Below are positions 54,000 to 63,135 of a stretch of 64,000 bases of DNA, one piece after another. Source of the stretch: Bacilli bacterium (lineage in GTDB: Bacteria > Bacillota_I > Bacilli_A > RF39 > UBA660). The first letter of the stretch is position 1; every line of letters starts with the position of its first letter. Location of the stretch: the NCBI GenBank assembly GCA_016296185.1, contig JAEDJT010000002.1, positions 14,058 through 78,057 of the forward strand, written 5' to 3'. A model generated the notes under the pieces. The model was not told the DNA's origin, made no database searches, and saw nothing but the letters and a program-made list of their open reading frames with translations. A program made the translations under genes and the position numbers.

Positions 54000-54965
54000 A
54001 TGAAAAAAATATTAATTCTATTATTATTTATGCCAATTATTGTTTTTGCTTATAGTAATAAGATTATTCCGGGTGGTGAAACGATTGGTATTGAAATTAA
54101 TAATGATGGTTTAATTGTTATTGGTTTGTATAAGATTAATGATAAGTATATAAATAATTATTTTAAAATAGGAGATAAAATAAAAAAGATTAATGGGGAA
54201 GATGTATATTCTGTTGATGATTTAATTAGTAATATTGGTGATGATGTGGATAATGTTGAAGTTTTATATGAACGTAATAATAAAGAATATATTGATAAGT
54301 TAGAATTAGTTAAAGTTAATGATGTTTATAAAACTGGTTTATATATTAAAAATAATACATTAGGTATTGGTACTTTAACTTATATTGATACTGAATCTAA
54401 TATTTATGGAGCTTTAGGCCATGTTATAAATGAAAGTCGTAGTGGAGTTTCTATAGATGTTAAAAGTGGTTTTAGTTATGATGCTAATATTACTAGTTTT
54501 TCTAAATCAAGAGATGGTAATCCTGGTAGTAAGAATGCTGATATTGATAAAAGTAATATATTTGGTAGTATATTATCTAATAGCGATTATGGTATATATG
54601 GTTTTGTTATTAATGGAATTGATAAAGATAGTATGGATATAGCATCTTTAAATGAAGTAAAAAAAGGAGATGCTTATATTCTTACTTCTAATTTAAATAA
54701 TGTTAATGAATATTATAAAATTAATATTTTAAAAATAGATTTTGATAATAAAGATAAAAGTTTATATTTTGATGTTGTAGATGATAAATTATTAGATATG
54801 AGCGGAGGTATAGTTCAAGGAATGAGCGGTTCTCCAATTATTCAAGACAATAAAATTATTGGTTGTGTTACAAGAGTTATTGTTAATGATGTTAGTAAAG
54901 GTTATGGTATAAGTATTATAACTATGTTAGAGGAAGGAGATAAAATTAAATCTTTACGAGAGTAA
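54000..54965 (+). CDS. SpoIVB-like S55 serine peptidase with PDZ domain
   Basis: 321 residues: signal peptide (about 1-19), IPGGETIGIEI, a PDZ domain (about 28-105, YFKIGDKIKKINGEDV), and an S55 peptidase domain with GALGHVIN (H141), VVDDKLLDMSGGIVQGMSGSPII (D261 or D262, S276) and CVTRVIVNDVSKGYGI. The His/Asp/Ser set and GMSGSP serine motif match SpoIVB, which in Bacillus cleaves SpoIVFA to trigger sigma-K processing. It is shorter than Bacillus SpoIVB (about 425), mainly at the N-terminus. AGGTGAT fixes the ATG at 54000. No other sporulation gene is nearby, so the substrate is open. Confidence 0.87.
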   Translation: MKKILILLLFMPIIVFAYSNKIIPGGETIGIEINNDGLIVIGLYKINDKYINNYFKIGDKIKKINGEDVYSVDDLISNIGDDVDNVEVLYERNNKEYIDKLELVKVNDVYKTGLYIKNNTLGIGTLTYIDTESNIYGALGHVINESRSGVSIDVKSGFSYDANITSFSKSRDGNPGSKNADIDKSNIFGSILSNSDYGIYGFVINGIDKDSMDIASLNEVKKGDAYILTSNLNNVNEYYKINILKIDFDNKDKSLYFDVVDDKLLDMSGGIVQGMSGSPIIQDNKIIGCVTRVIVNDVSKGYGISIITMLEEGDKIKSLRE

Positions 54966-54975
54966 AGATTTTTTT
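54948..54975 (+). terminator. Terminator
   Basis: 9-bp stem AAATCTTTA/TAAAGATTT around the stop codon, T tract. Confidence 0.85.
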
Positions 54976-54978
54976 ATT

Positions 54979-54987
54979 TGCGATAAT
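54979..54987 (+). promoter_or_regulatory. Extended -10 promoter of the muramidase gene
   Basis: TGcGATAAT, 37 bases before the ATG. Confidence 0.45.
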
Positions 54988-55024
54988 GTATTAATTTTGT
55001 TATTATTAATAATAGGAGTGTTGT

Positions 55025-56566
55025 ATGAAGAAGTTATTATCTAAAAAAATAATTTATTCTCTTATAATTGCAATAATGGCTGTTGCATCTTTTTGTGGTG
55101 GTCTTTCTTTTGCTGTTTCTCAAGAAGAAACAAATGTTGTTGAAGAAATTGTTTATGAAACTCCTGAATTAATTGAAGAAGATGTTAATGATTATATATA
55201 TGATGAAGAATATTTAAATTCTTTTGTTACTAAAAAAGTTGAAGAAAAGAAAGAAGAGGTTAAAACTGCTTCAAAAGAAGATCCTAATATAATTAAGAAA
55301 AAATTAGATGCTGAAAAAGGTAATGCTAAAGCTACTACTGCTGCTCAATCTGTTAAAAAATATGAAACTAATGAAACTAGTTTAGGTATTGATGTTAGTT
55401 ATGCTAATGGTAAAATTGATTGGGCTAAGGTAAAAGCTTCTGGTATTAAATTTGCAATTATTAGATGTGGATTTAGAGGACATGGTACTGGCTCATTAAA
55501 TGTTGATGCTAGATTTTATGATAATATGAAGGGTGCTATTGCTAACGATATTCAAGTAGGAGTTTATTTCTTTACAGCTGCTATTAATGAAGCTGAAGCT
55601 CAAGAAGAAGCTCGCTTTGTTTTGAATTTAATTAAAGATTATGATATTTCTTATCCTGTTGTTTATGATACTGAAATGTTTAATACTACTGAAAACTATG
55701 CTGGTTATAGGCTTAAAAATACTAGTGATGCTCAATTAACATTAAATGCTATTGCTTTTAGTAATGCTATTAAAAGTTCTGGGTATACTCCAATGATATA
55801 TAGTAGTAAAAAAGCTTTAACTGATAGATTTGATACTGCAAAATTTGGGGATATTAGAATTTGGTTGGCTCAGTATTATGATTATGTTACATATCAAGGT
55901 AAATACTATATGTGGCAATATACTAGTGATGGTTCTGTTCCGGGAATTAGTGGAAGAGTAGATATGAATGTTTCATATTTTAGTGTTACTACTGATGCTA
56001 GTAAACAAAGCAGTGTTACTGGTGTATTAAATAATAATAATTTAGAAAAAGTAGATTTTATTGATTGTTATTTTCCTACTAAAGTTACTAAGACTGTAGC
56101 TTTAAGATCTACTCCATATAATAATTTACCTAATAAAGCTGGTACATTAAATAGTGGATCTAATATTACTGTTACTGGTATTAATAAAGATTGGATTAGA
56201 TTTGATTATAATGAAGATACTTTCTATGTTAATGAAACTAATTTCTATAATAATTTCGATAATTCTTTTAGTGAATTATCTATAAAATCTAAAACTAATA
56301 AAGGAATTGATTTATATTCTATTCCTTACGATTCAGGTAAAAATGTTAGATTAAGTATTGATAAAGATATTGATATTGAAATTACAGGTAAAAATAGTAG
56401 TTTTACTCGTATTAAATATAATAATGAAGTATATTATGTTAATGATTTAAGTGAATTTTATACTGCTATTACTGAAGAAAAAAATGATCCTGTAGTATCT
56501 GAAAAGTTAGAAGAAAATAATCCTGAACCTGAAATTGTAAATGAAGAAGAAAAAGTATCTGAATGA
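55025..56566 (+). CDS. Secreted GH25 muramidase (lysozyme)
   Basis: 513 residues: signal peptide or anchor (about 8-31), an acidic then basic linker (35-115), a GH25 domain (about 119-325) with SLGIDVSYANGKIDW (D123), VVYDTE (D215, E217), IYSSKKAL and the WQYTSDGSVPGISGRVDMN end, then two SH3-like segments (about 350-410 and 420-490) each with the pattern LRSTPYNN or LYSIPYDSG and DWIRFDYN-like strands. It should hydrolyse peptidoglycan MurNAc-GlcNAc bonds; SH3-like parts would bind the wall. The protein ends in an acidic tail. GGAG precedes the ATG. Stop codon is TGA. Confidence 0.92.
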   Translation: MKKLLSKKIIYSLIIAIMAVASFCGGLSFAVSQEETNVVEEIVYETPELIEEDVNDYIYDEEYLNSFVTKKVEEKKEEVKTASKEDPNIIKKKLDAEKGNAKATTAAQSVKKYETNETSLGIDVSYANGKIDWAKVKASGIKFAIIRCGFRGHGTGSLNVDARFYDNMKGAIANDIQVGVYFFTAAINEAEAQEEARFVLNLIKDYDISYPVVYDTEMFNTTENYAGYRLKNTSDAQLTLNAIAFSNAIKSSGYTPMIYSSKKALTDRFDTAKFGDIRIWLAQYYDYVTYQGKYYMWQYTSDGSVPGISGRVDMNVSYFSVTTDASKQSSVTGVLNNNNLEKVDFIDCYFPTKVTKTVALRSTPYNNLPNKAGTLNSGSNITVTGINKDWIRFDYNEDTFYVNETNFYNNFDNSFSELSIKSKTNKGIDLYSIPYDSGKNVRLSIDKDIDIEITGKNSSFTRIKYNNEVYYVNDLSEFYTAITEEKNDPVVSEKLEENNPEPEIVNEEEKVSE

Positions 56567-56576
56567 TACTTTTTTT
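56550..56576 (+). terminator. Terminator
   Basis: AAAAGTATC/GATACTTTT stem containing the stop codon in its loop, T tract. Confidence 0.85.
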
Positions 56577-56598
56577 AATTTAAAAAATGTTGTCTTTA

Positions 56599-56607
56599 TG
56601 ATATAAT
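56599..56607 (+). promoter_or_regulatory. Extended -10 promoter of the 56629 gene
   Basis: TGaTATAAT, 21 bases before the ATG. Confidence 0.6.
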
Positions 56608-56628
56608 TCATATAGTATAGGTGATAAT

Positions 56629-57702
56629 ATGAATAAAGGTAAAAAGGTGTTAAATAATTTATTATTTATTTTTATAGTAGCTATCATTTGCGTAGGTTCT
56701 TATTTTGCGTATACTTTTTTTACTGGAAAAGAAAATGTCTTTATGAATATTATTAATGATAATAGTTCTTCTAGTAGTAATACTGATAATTATAATGGTG
56801 TTTATGTTTATTCTGATAATTTATCGTCATCTTATCAAATATATGGCGGTTGTGTTGTTAAGTCTTTAGATCAATATATAGTTGTTGTTGAAGATGAATA
56901 CTATTATTATGATCATACTTGTATGGGAACTTATGAAAAAGGCTCTGGAAGAACTTCTGAACTTAATTTTGAATTTGATAATGATTCAAAATTATATAAA
57001 GTTAATTATAATGATAAAGAGTTTAAAAAAGATTTAAATGTTTCTGAAGTAGTTCCTGGTAATATTGTCGAAGGCAAAATTGAAACTATTAATTTTAGTA
57101 CCTATAAGTTTGTTTTAAAACATACGCAATTTGAAGGAAATTATTATAATTTGACTAATAAAAAGATTTCAGGGACTTATAACTATAAAATGAATATTAT
57201 TCCAGGTAGTGATGGTAGCTTTAATTTGACTGTTCAAGGGATTGGAAAAGATAATGAAGTTATTGCTGAATATAATGTTCATGCTGATTCTGCTGATGAT
57301 TTACCTGATTTGAATTTAATTTATGGTAGAATCGCTTCTGTTGTTAGAAATCGTAGTAATGAAGGTTTATATAATTTTGATTTAACTTTATTTGATAAAA
57401 CAGATGGTATTGTTTATGATTTTAGACAATTATTTCCTATTTATATAAATGATCAAAAATTAGACTATGATAATAATTCAGTTTATATAAATTATAATAA
57501 ACTTACTAGAAGTTATTATTTATTTATTGGATATGATAATAAATTTTGTACTGATGATAGTGATAGTAGTTCTGTTGCTTATTATTTGTTTAAAATTGAA
57601 TATGATTCTAAAAATTTATCTTTGTCAAAACCTATATATCAAGCTACCTATTTGAAAAAAGATGGCTGTTCAGATTTTATGAAGTTAGCAGGTGATATTT
57701 AA
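56629..57702 (+). CDS. Signal-anchored surface protein, unknown
   Basis: 357 residues with a basic start (MNKGKKVL), one membrane helix (about 10-31), a Ser/Asn linker and a beta-rich extracytoplasmic domain with four cysteines (YGGCVV, HTCMG, KFCTDD, DGCSDF) that could form two disulfides. Not recognised. AGGTGAT precedes the ATG, and the next gene starts on the last base of its TAA. Confidence 0.7.
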   Translation: MNKGKKVLNNLLFIFIVAIICVGSYFAYTFFTGKENVFMNIINDNSSSSSNTDNYNGVYVYSDNLSSSYQIYGGCVVKSLDQYIVVVEDEYYYYDHTCMGTYEKGSGRTSELNFEFDNDSKLYKVNYNDKEFKKDLNVSEVVPGNIVEGKIETINFSTYKFVLKHTQFEGNYYNLTNKKISGTYNYKMNIIPGSDGSFNLTVQGIGKDNEVIAEYNVHADSADDLPDLNLIYGRIASVVRNRSNEGLYNFDLTLFDKTDGIVYDFRQLFPIYINDQKLDYDNNSVYINYNKLTRSYYLFIGYDNKFCTDDSDSSSVAYYLFKIEYDSKNLSLSKPIYQATYLKKDGCSDFMKLAGDI

Positions 57703-58025
57703 TGGATAATGTATTTGAAGGTTTAATTGTTATTGTAGGATTATGTATTACTTTTATTCCTGTTATTTGTTTTATTAAATATCTTATGAATAGAGTTAAA
57801 ATTAATACTGATTTCGATAATCATGTTAGGTTGGTTAATGATAAAAAAGGTAGTTTAGGTGTCGCTATAGCTTATGTAAATAAAGTTATTCTTAGTATGA
57901 CTATTTGTTCATTAGGAATTTTTATGAGTAGTTTTTTTGAAAATGAAATTTTTGGAGAAATATTTATTATAAGTTTAATTTTATATTTAATTGTTAATTA
58001 TATTGATAATTATGATGAAAAATAA
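57702..58025 (+). CDS. Small three-helix membrane protein, unknown
   Basis: 107 residues with three hydrophobic segments (about 6-28, 60-80, 84-102) and a short charged loop after the first. ATG is coupled to the previous stop (TAATG) with AGGTGAT upstream, so the two proteins are likely made together and may form a complex. No family recognised. Confidence 0.65.
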   Translation: MDNVFEGLIVIVGLCITFIPVICFIKYLMNRVKINTDFDNHVRLVNDKKGSLGVAIAYVNKVILSMTICSLGIFMSSFFENEIFGEIFIISLILYLIVNYIDNYDEK

Positions 58026-58035
58026 CTTATATATG

Positions 58036-58044
58036 TGATATAAT
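58036..58044 (+). promoter_or_regulatory. Extended -10 promoter of the 58076 gene set
   Basis: TGaTATAAT, 31 bases before the ATG. Confidence 0.6.
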
Positions 58045-58075
58045 TTTATAGTAGGATTGTAGGATGGAGGGTATT

Positions 58076-58393
58076 ATGAGGTTTAAAGAAGAATTTCTTA
58101 AAGAATTAGTTAAGAGATTAAAAGAAAATATTGATTGTATTGAATCTAGTTTTAATTTATCTGGTTTTGATTTAGTTAAAACTAAATTATATAATGTAGA
58201 ACCTATTGAATATCATTTATCTGTATTAGTAGAAGATGATCCTTATATATTTTTGGGGAAGTTAATTTATTCTGTTGTTAATCAACAAGAAATTAAAGTT
58301 TCGAATTCTAATATTTGTTGTGATTTATTGTTGGTATTAGTTAATTTAATACTTGATGAATTTGAAATTGAAAGGATTGGTAAAATTGGTTGA
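58076..58393 (+). CDS. Small helical protein, unknown
   Basis: 105 residues, mixed helical, with a hydrophobic C-terminal half (CCDLLLVLVNLILDEF) but no clear membrane span. GGAGGG lies just before the ATG at 58076; another ATG at 58064 overlaps that site. Ends in TGA within the start of the next gene. Not recognised. Confidence 0.6.
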   Translation: MRFKEEFLKELVKRLKENIDCIESSFNLSGFDLVKTKLYNVEPIEYHLSVLVEDDPYIFLGKLIYSVVNQQEIKVSNSNICCDLLLVLVNLILDEFEIERIGKIG

Positions 58394-58610
58394 TTTTGTT
58401 GAAAATAAAAACTTTAATGATGATTTAAATGTTGCTTATTTAAGTTTACTAAAAGATTATAGTTATACTGAGGAATTTGAAGAAAGATTACCTGAAAGTG
58501 TTCCTTATATTAAAAGTGTAGTTGAAAGTAGTAAAGATATTGTTAAACTTAAAATGGTTGATGATATTTTAGAATATAAAAAGAGTTTAAGTAACAAAAT
58601 AGATATGTAG
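58386..58610 (+). CDS. Small protein, TTG start, overlaps upstream gene
   Basis: 74 residues if translation starts at the TTG at 58386, which is 9 bases after GAAAGGA and overlaps the previous gene by 8 bases. Earlier in-frame candidates (TTG 58353, ATG 58356) would overlap by about 40 bases and lack a ribosome site. The product is acidic and helical (VDFVENKNFNDDLNVAYLSLL). Probably translationally coupled. Function unknown. Confidence 0.55.
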   Translation: MVDFVENKNFNDDLNVAYLSLLKDYSYTEEFEERLPESVPYIKSVVESSKDIVKLKMVDDILEYKKSLSNKIDM

Positions 58611-58621
58611 AGGTGTTTTAT

Positions 58622-59500
58622 ATGAGATGTCCTAAATGCGGATCTTTCCTTGAAGATGGTAAATCAAAATGTTTCTTATGTGGTTTTGATGCTAATGGTG
58701 CAACTGGCGCCATTCAATCTGAAGGATTTAGTAATAATAGTGGATTTGGTTCTGGTTCTGGTTTTTCTACTGGAATGAATAATACTGGAGCAAATACTAA
58801 TATGAATAGTGATTATTTATCAAGAAAAGAAGCTTATGTTAATAGAATGAAAAATTATAGAGATGTTGATTATTCTGCTAAAAAAGGTGATAAAAGAGAT
58901 TTTATTGATATATATACTGCTCATAAAAGATTGTTTAGAGTTTTATTTAGTGCTATTGGTATTACTATTTTAGTTCTAATTATTAGATATTTTTATGTTT
59001 TAAAAACTACTCCAGAAGCTATAAAGCCTCTTATTGGTGATTTATATTATGAAGTTGATGAGTCGTTTACTAATACTAGTTCAGGTAATGATGAAAGAGT
59101 ATATACTAAATCTGGTTCTAAAGGTACTAATTGTTCTATTTCAATTAAAGTTGGTACTAATACAACTGGTGATCATGTTGCTGAATATTATGAAGGTGTT
59201 AAAACTAAACTAGCTCCAGAAACTGATAAAGAGGGTAATATTTTAAATCATAATCAAGTATTTAATACTACTGATAACGAATTAAGTATTGATAATACTG
59301 TTTGGTATTATATGAATGTGTATTATAGAAGTAATTTAGATAAACCAAACGATTTTGATATTTTAAAATATAGATATTTTACTTCAATGTATAAAGGTTA
59401 TTATTATGATATTGAATTAGTTTTAAATAATAATGATGATAGTACTTGTAAGTCTTCAATTAATAATTTTATTAATTCTTTACAATTTATAAAAGAATAG
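58622..59500 (+). CDS. Zinc-ribbon single-pass membrane protein, paralog A
   Basis: 292 residues: N-terminal zinc ribbon (C3, C6, C17, C20), Gly/Ser/Asn-rich linker (about 26-65), a basic stretch, a membrane helix (about 99-121) and an extracytoplasmic domain of about 165 residues (LYYEVDESFTNTSSG ... INNFINSLQFI). The layout and the ectodomain recur in the next gene. GAGGTG precedes the ATG at 58622. The ribbon should face the cytoplasm. Role unknown. Confidence 0.72.
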   Translation: MRCPKCGSFLEDGKSKCFLCGFDANGATGAIQSEGFSNNSGFGSGSGFSTGMNNTGANTNMNSDYLSRKEAYVNRMKNYRDVDYSAKKGDKRDFIDIYTAHKRLFRVLFSAIGITILVLIIRYFYVLKTTPEAIKPLIGDLYYEVDESFTNTSSGNDERVYTKSGSKGTNCSISIKVGTNTTGDHVAEYYEGVKTKLAPETDKEGNILNHNQVFNTTDNELSIDNTVWYYMNVYYRSNLDKPNDFDILKYRYFTSMYKGYYYDIELVLNNNDDSTCKSSINNFINSLQFIKE

Positions 59501-59510
59501 AAGGTGTGTT

Positions 59511-60701
59511 ATGAAGAAGTGTCCTAAGTGTGGTACTATACTAGATGATTCTAAAAAAAGTTGCTATATGTGTGGTACTTCTTTAGATTCTTCTAGTAAG
59601 TTGGATTTTGGTGCTGCTATTGATGCAGCTGTTGGTTCAACTGTTACTTCTGAAGTTGATAATGTATTTAATAATGGCGAAGATATAACTGTTAAATCAA
59701 CTGATGTTGTTGATCCTAATGCAAATGATGCTTTTTTTGGAAAAAATAATGATGCATTTGCTGTATTTGGTGAAAGTATGGATTCCTTAAATAATATTAA
59801 ACCTTCTGATCCTGAAGAAATATTAATGATGGAAAATAAAAAAGCTGAAGAGGCTAGACTTCATGAAGAAGAGGCTAAAAGAGCTGAATTGGAATTACAA
59901 AAACAAAAAGAAAAAGAAGAAACTGAAAAACGTAAGTTAGAAGAAGCCGCTGAGCGTCAACGTCTTAGAGAAGAAAAAGCAGAACAAAGAAAAGCTCAAA
60001 GAGAACGTGATGCTGAAATATTACAATCTTCTGGTGGTTTATTTGGTATTAAAAAAGATGATGATTCTCAGGTATTTATAGAGAATGTTCCTGTAGAAAA
60101 TATTAAACCAGCTATAAATTGGGGAGATAATTTAAGAGATGATGGAAGAATTAATAATAATCGTTCGTTAAGTTTTAATAAGTCATTTTTCTTTAATACT
60201 TTATGTGTATTTATTTTTATTGGTATGTTAGGATTTGTTTATTTTAAATTTTTAAAAGCTGATCCTAATACTAAGTTAGAATTGGGGAGTTTGAAATATA
60301 CTATTTCTGATGAATTTACATTATCAAGTAGTGATAGTGGTTCTAGATATTATACTTATGGTGATAGTTGCAATTTACGTATCACTTATGGTAATACTAC
60401 TGATTCAGATAACTATATTACAAATTACTTTGATAATCAGAAAAAAACATTCTTAAGTAATGATAAATATAAAACAGTTAATGAATCTATTTCTGTTAAT
60501 GATAATACTTGGTCAGTCATGAAAGTTGTTGAATATGTTGAAAATCCTGGTAGTACATCGGGATTAACTGAGTTTACTAAATATAGATATGTTGCTATAG
60601 TTTATAATAATAAATTCTATACTACAGTGTTTGTAAATGTTAATAATGATAATACTTGTTCAGCTATGTATAACAACTTTGTTAATTCATTAGAATTTTA
60701 A
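59511..60701 (+). CDS. Zinc-ribbon single-pass membrane protein, paralog B with coiled coil
   Basis: 396 residues with the same plan as the preceding gene: zinc ribbon (C4, C7, C18, C21), cytoplasmic region, membrane helix (about 222-240) and a related ectodomain (LKYTISDEFTLSSSDSG ... YNNFVNSLEF). It adds a charged Glu/Lys/Arg coiled coil (about 105-165). The ectodomain cysteines (DSCNLRI, NTCSAMY) match paralog A (TNCSISI, STCKSSI) in position, suggesting a conserved disulfide. Function unknown. Confidence 0.72.
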   Translation: MKKCPKCGTILDDSKKSCYMCGTSLDSSSKLDFGAAIDAAVGSTVTSEVDNVFNNGEDITVKSTDVVDPNANDAFFGKNNDAFAVFGESMDSLNNIKPSDPEEILMMENKKAEEARLHEEEAKRAELELQKQKEKEETEKRKLEEAAERQRLREEKAEQRKAQRERDAEILQSSGGLFGIKKDDDSQVFIENVPVENIKPAINWGDNLRDDGRINNNRSLSFNKSFFFNTLCVFIFIGMLGFVYFKFLKADPNTKLELGSLKYTISDEFTLSSSDSGSRYYTYGDSCNLRITYGNTTDSDNYITNYFDNQKKTFLSNDKYKTVNESISVNDNTWSVMKVVEYVENPGSTSGLTEFTKYRYVAIVYNNKFYTTVFVNVNNDNTCSAMYNNFVNSLEF

Positions 60702-60727
60702 AAAAGATAGTTAATTCTATCTTTTTT
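60700..60727 (+). terminator. Terminator
   Basis: 11-bp stem AAAAAAGATAG/CTATCTTTTTT, loop TTAATT. Confidence 0.85.
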
Positions 60728-60744
60728 ATTGATTTAAAATATAG

Positions 60745-60750
60745 TATAAT
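60745..60750 (+). promoter_or_regulatory. -10 box of the 60785-63081 genes
   Basis: TATAAT without TGn; no clear -35. Confidence 0.4.
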
Positions 60751-60784
60751 AATATTATTGAATAATAGTAGGGATGTGTTTAAT

Positions 60785-61027
60785 ATGGATCTAAAAGAAC
60801 TTAATAGTATGAGAACTAGCTTAGAAAATAGATATGATGCTTTAGAAAAGCATATTACTTCTTTTTATGAAAAAGGTAATAATAAAGAAGCTATTAAATT
60901 AGAAAATGAACAAGAATTAATTGACAAACAATTAGATCTTTGCGATGAAATTATTAATAATTTGGAAAACACTCCTAAGTTATATGAAGAATTAATGGAA
61001 TTACGTAAACAATATAAAGGAGAATAA
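60785..61027 (+). CDS. Small coiled-coil protein
   Basis: 80 residues, almost wholly helical and charged with heptad-like spacing (LNSMRTSLENRYDALEKHITSF, IKLENEQELIDKQLDLCDEIINNL). AGGGA about 10 bases before the ATG supports 60785; the frame opens at a TTG at 60758. The following large gene starts two bases after its stop, so the two are one transcript and may be partners. Not recognised. Confidence 0.6.
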   Translation: MDLKELNSMRTSLENRYDALEKHITSFYEKGNNKEAIKLENEQELIDKQLDLCDEIINNLENTPKLYEELMELRKQYKGE

Positions 61028-61029
61028 TT

Positions 61030-62826
61030 ATGGAAGAGAGAAGTTATAAGTTCTCTGCTTTTAAATTATTTTATGATGAATTTGTTTATAAAGAAAATAT
61101 AAATGTTTCATATTTAAAAGTTAAGAGATATATTGATAGTATCAGAAAATATACTTTATATATTAGAAGATTTTCTAAAAATGATTTAAAATTATATGAA
61201 TTGAAATTAAATAGAATTAATAAACGTTTTAAAAATTTATTTAATTATATATTAACTACTGAACCTAGTTTTTTTGAATATTATTTAAGTTTATATAAAT
61301 CTAAAGTGAAAGAAGCTAATGATAGTTTGAACGAAGTTCCTTTTATTCTTAGTTGTTCTTTTTATGAAGATTATAGATATGATAATAAAAACTATAATTT
61401 AGAAGATGAAAAGATTATGGTTCCTAGATTTTCTTCTGTTGAAAAGAGAAGATATAAAGAACGTGCTAAACAAACTGAGAAGATTGATTTCTTATTAAAA
61501 TTATTAGAAGAAAGTGATTTTTCTTCTCAATATAGATTATTTATAAGAAAAATTAATTATTTGAAATTTCAAAGACCTAATTATGACGAATCTAATTTTA
61601 ATTATTTTAAACGCTTAGATTGCCATTTTAAGTCAGTTGAAAGATTATCTTCTATTTTAGTTAATAAAGCTAAAAAGAATGGTGATTATGAATTAATTAG
61701 AAATATTATGATGCTTGTATATAAAAAAGATTTTAGCGATTGGATTACTGAAATAAATACTATGGTTAAAAATTATATAGATAAGCAATATAATACTTTA
61801 AAAGATAATTCAGATGTTCTTACCACTATAAATCTTGTTAATACTATTAGCTATGATAGTTATCAAACTTATGTTAATGAGTTGATTCAAGAAAAAGAAA
61901 AGTTCGAAAGACAATTTGCTAATGGTACTTTTTCTTCAATTAAATCTTTTGATAATTCTGAAACAGGTAAATTTAAAGAATTATTAGTTAATAATTACTT
62001 TGATGAAAGATTTGTTTTAAATTTGAATAATAATAGTAAACCTATTGATTTTGCTACTTTTGAAGTTAATTTATATATGTTATCTTTTGATTTAGAAAAT
62101 GAAATGTTTGAAAGAGATTTATATAATGCCGGTCATGCTAAATCATTAAAAAGAAACAATGATGTAGATAGTGCTTTAATTAATAAAATGTACGATTTAT
62201 ATGATCCTTATACTTTATTAAAAAGATATAATAAAGTTAAAGATTTATTTGAAAAAATCTTAGAAGAAAAAGATTCAGATTTTAAATATAAAGTATCAAG
62301 TTTATTTATTTCTAAAAAACAAGAACTTGATTTACATGGCCCACTTCCTAGTAGTAGAGTTATTAAAACTAGAGTTTGTGAAAAGAAAAAGAAGTTTATT
62401 CTTGATAATGTAAGAAATGAATTAGTATCTTTCGATAAAAAGAATGAATATGATACAAGAAATTATGATTTGAGTTTATTAACTGAAGATATTAACATTC
62501 AAGATATGGTTAAATTATATGAAATGATGAAATATAATATTATTAATTCTGATGAAAAGATTAAAGTAGATGTATATTCAGATGATGAATTAATTTCATT
62601 TGCTCAAAAATTTATTTGCAAAGATTTATATAATAAATTAAATGGTAAAGTCTCATTAAAAGATATTTGTATTACATATTTAAACGAACAACCAACTTTC
62701 TTGAATGATAACGCTGAAAAAGATTTTGGTATTACGTCTTTAAATGATTTTGTTTCTAGCAAAGATGAATTTAATTCAGTAAGTAAATGGGATAAATTTT
62801 TAAGAAAACATAGAATTAATAAATAG
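61030..62826 (+). CDS. Large hypothetical helical protein
   Basis: 598 residues, soluble, Lys/Tyr/Asn/Asp-rich, predicted mostly helical. No catalytic motif, zinc site or membrane segment is recognised; the only notable stretch is ELDLHGPLPSSRV near residue 440. AAAGGAGA precedes the ATG. Length and solo position suggest a structural or scaffold role, but that is not supported by any family match. Confidence 0.6.
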   Translation: MEERSYKFSAFKLFYDEFVYKENINVSYLKVKRYIDSIRKYTLYIRRFSKNDLKLYELKLNRINKRFKNLFNYILTTEPSFFEYYLSLYKSKVKEANDSLNEVPFILSCSFYEDYRYDNKNYNLEDEKIMVPRFSSVEKRRYKERAKQTEKIDFLLKLLEESDFSSQYRLFIRKINYLKFQRPNYDESNFNYFKRLDCHFKSVERLSSILVNKAKKNGDYELIRNIMMLVYKKDFSDWITEINTMVKNYIDKQYNTLKDNSDVLTTINLVNTISYDSYQTYVNELIQEKEKFERQFANGTFSSIKSFDNSETGKFKELLVNNYFDERFVLNLNNNSKPIDFATFEVNLYMLSFDLENEMFERDLYNAGHAKSLKRNNDVDSALINKMYDLYDPYTLLKRYNKVKDLFEKILEEKDSDFKYKVSSLFISKKQELDLHGPLPSSRVIKTRVCEKKKKFILDNVRNELVSFDKKNEYDTRNYDLSLLTEDINIQDMVKLYEMMKYNIINSDEKIKVDVYSDDELISFAQKFICKDLYNKLNGKVSLKDICITYLNEQPTFLNDNAEKDFGITSLNDFVSSKDEFNSVSKWDKFLRKHRINK

Positions 62827-62835
62827 GTGATTAAT

Positions 62836-63081
62836 ATGAATAATATGATTGAAAATTATAATAAATTGTCATTAACATTAAAAAGAGATGTTTTAATTAA
62901 TGAAATGGTTGATTTATTAAATACTATTGAATTGATTGCTAAGAAAAGAAAAATCGATATTGAGAAGTTAAGCAGTGAATATTATATAAAGAATAAAGAT
63001 AAACTATTTGAAGAAGATTATTATAATCTTATGTTTATTTATATTACTTATCTAAAAGAAGATTTAGCTTTAATGTTATAG
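62836..63081 (+). CDS. Small helical protein, unknown
   Basis: 81 residues, helical (LSLTLKRDVLINEMVDLLNTIELIA). AGGTGAT supports the ATG at 62836; an in-frame GTG at 62827 is part of that site. Same transcript as the 598-residue gene. The terminator stem starts at its stop. Not recognised. Confidence 0.6.
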   Translation: MNNMIENYNKLSLTLKRDVLINEMVDLLNTIELIAKKRKIDIEKLSSEYYIKNKDKLFEEDYYNLMFIYITYLKEDLALML

Positions 63082-63104
63082 TACCTAGAAATAGGTACTT
63101 TTTT
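63080..63104 (+). terminator. Terminator with GAAA tetraloop
   Basis: 8-bp stem AGTACCTA/TAGGTACT closed by GAAA, T tract. Confidence 0.88.
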
Positions 63105-63105
63105 A

Positions 63106-63114
63106 TGCTATACT
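63106..63114 (+). promoter_or_regulatory. Extended -10 promoter of the 63136 gene
   Basis: TGcTATACT starting 1 base after the terminator T run. Confidence 0.55.
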
Positions 63115-63135
63115 CGATGTAAGAGGGTGTATGAT

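Noticed and set aside
54000..54965. SpoIVB homolog taken as proof of sporulation
   Set aside because: A single protease without spo0A or sigma genes nearby does not establish sporulation; the rest of the genome is not visible.
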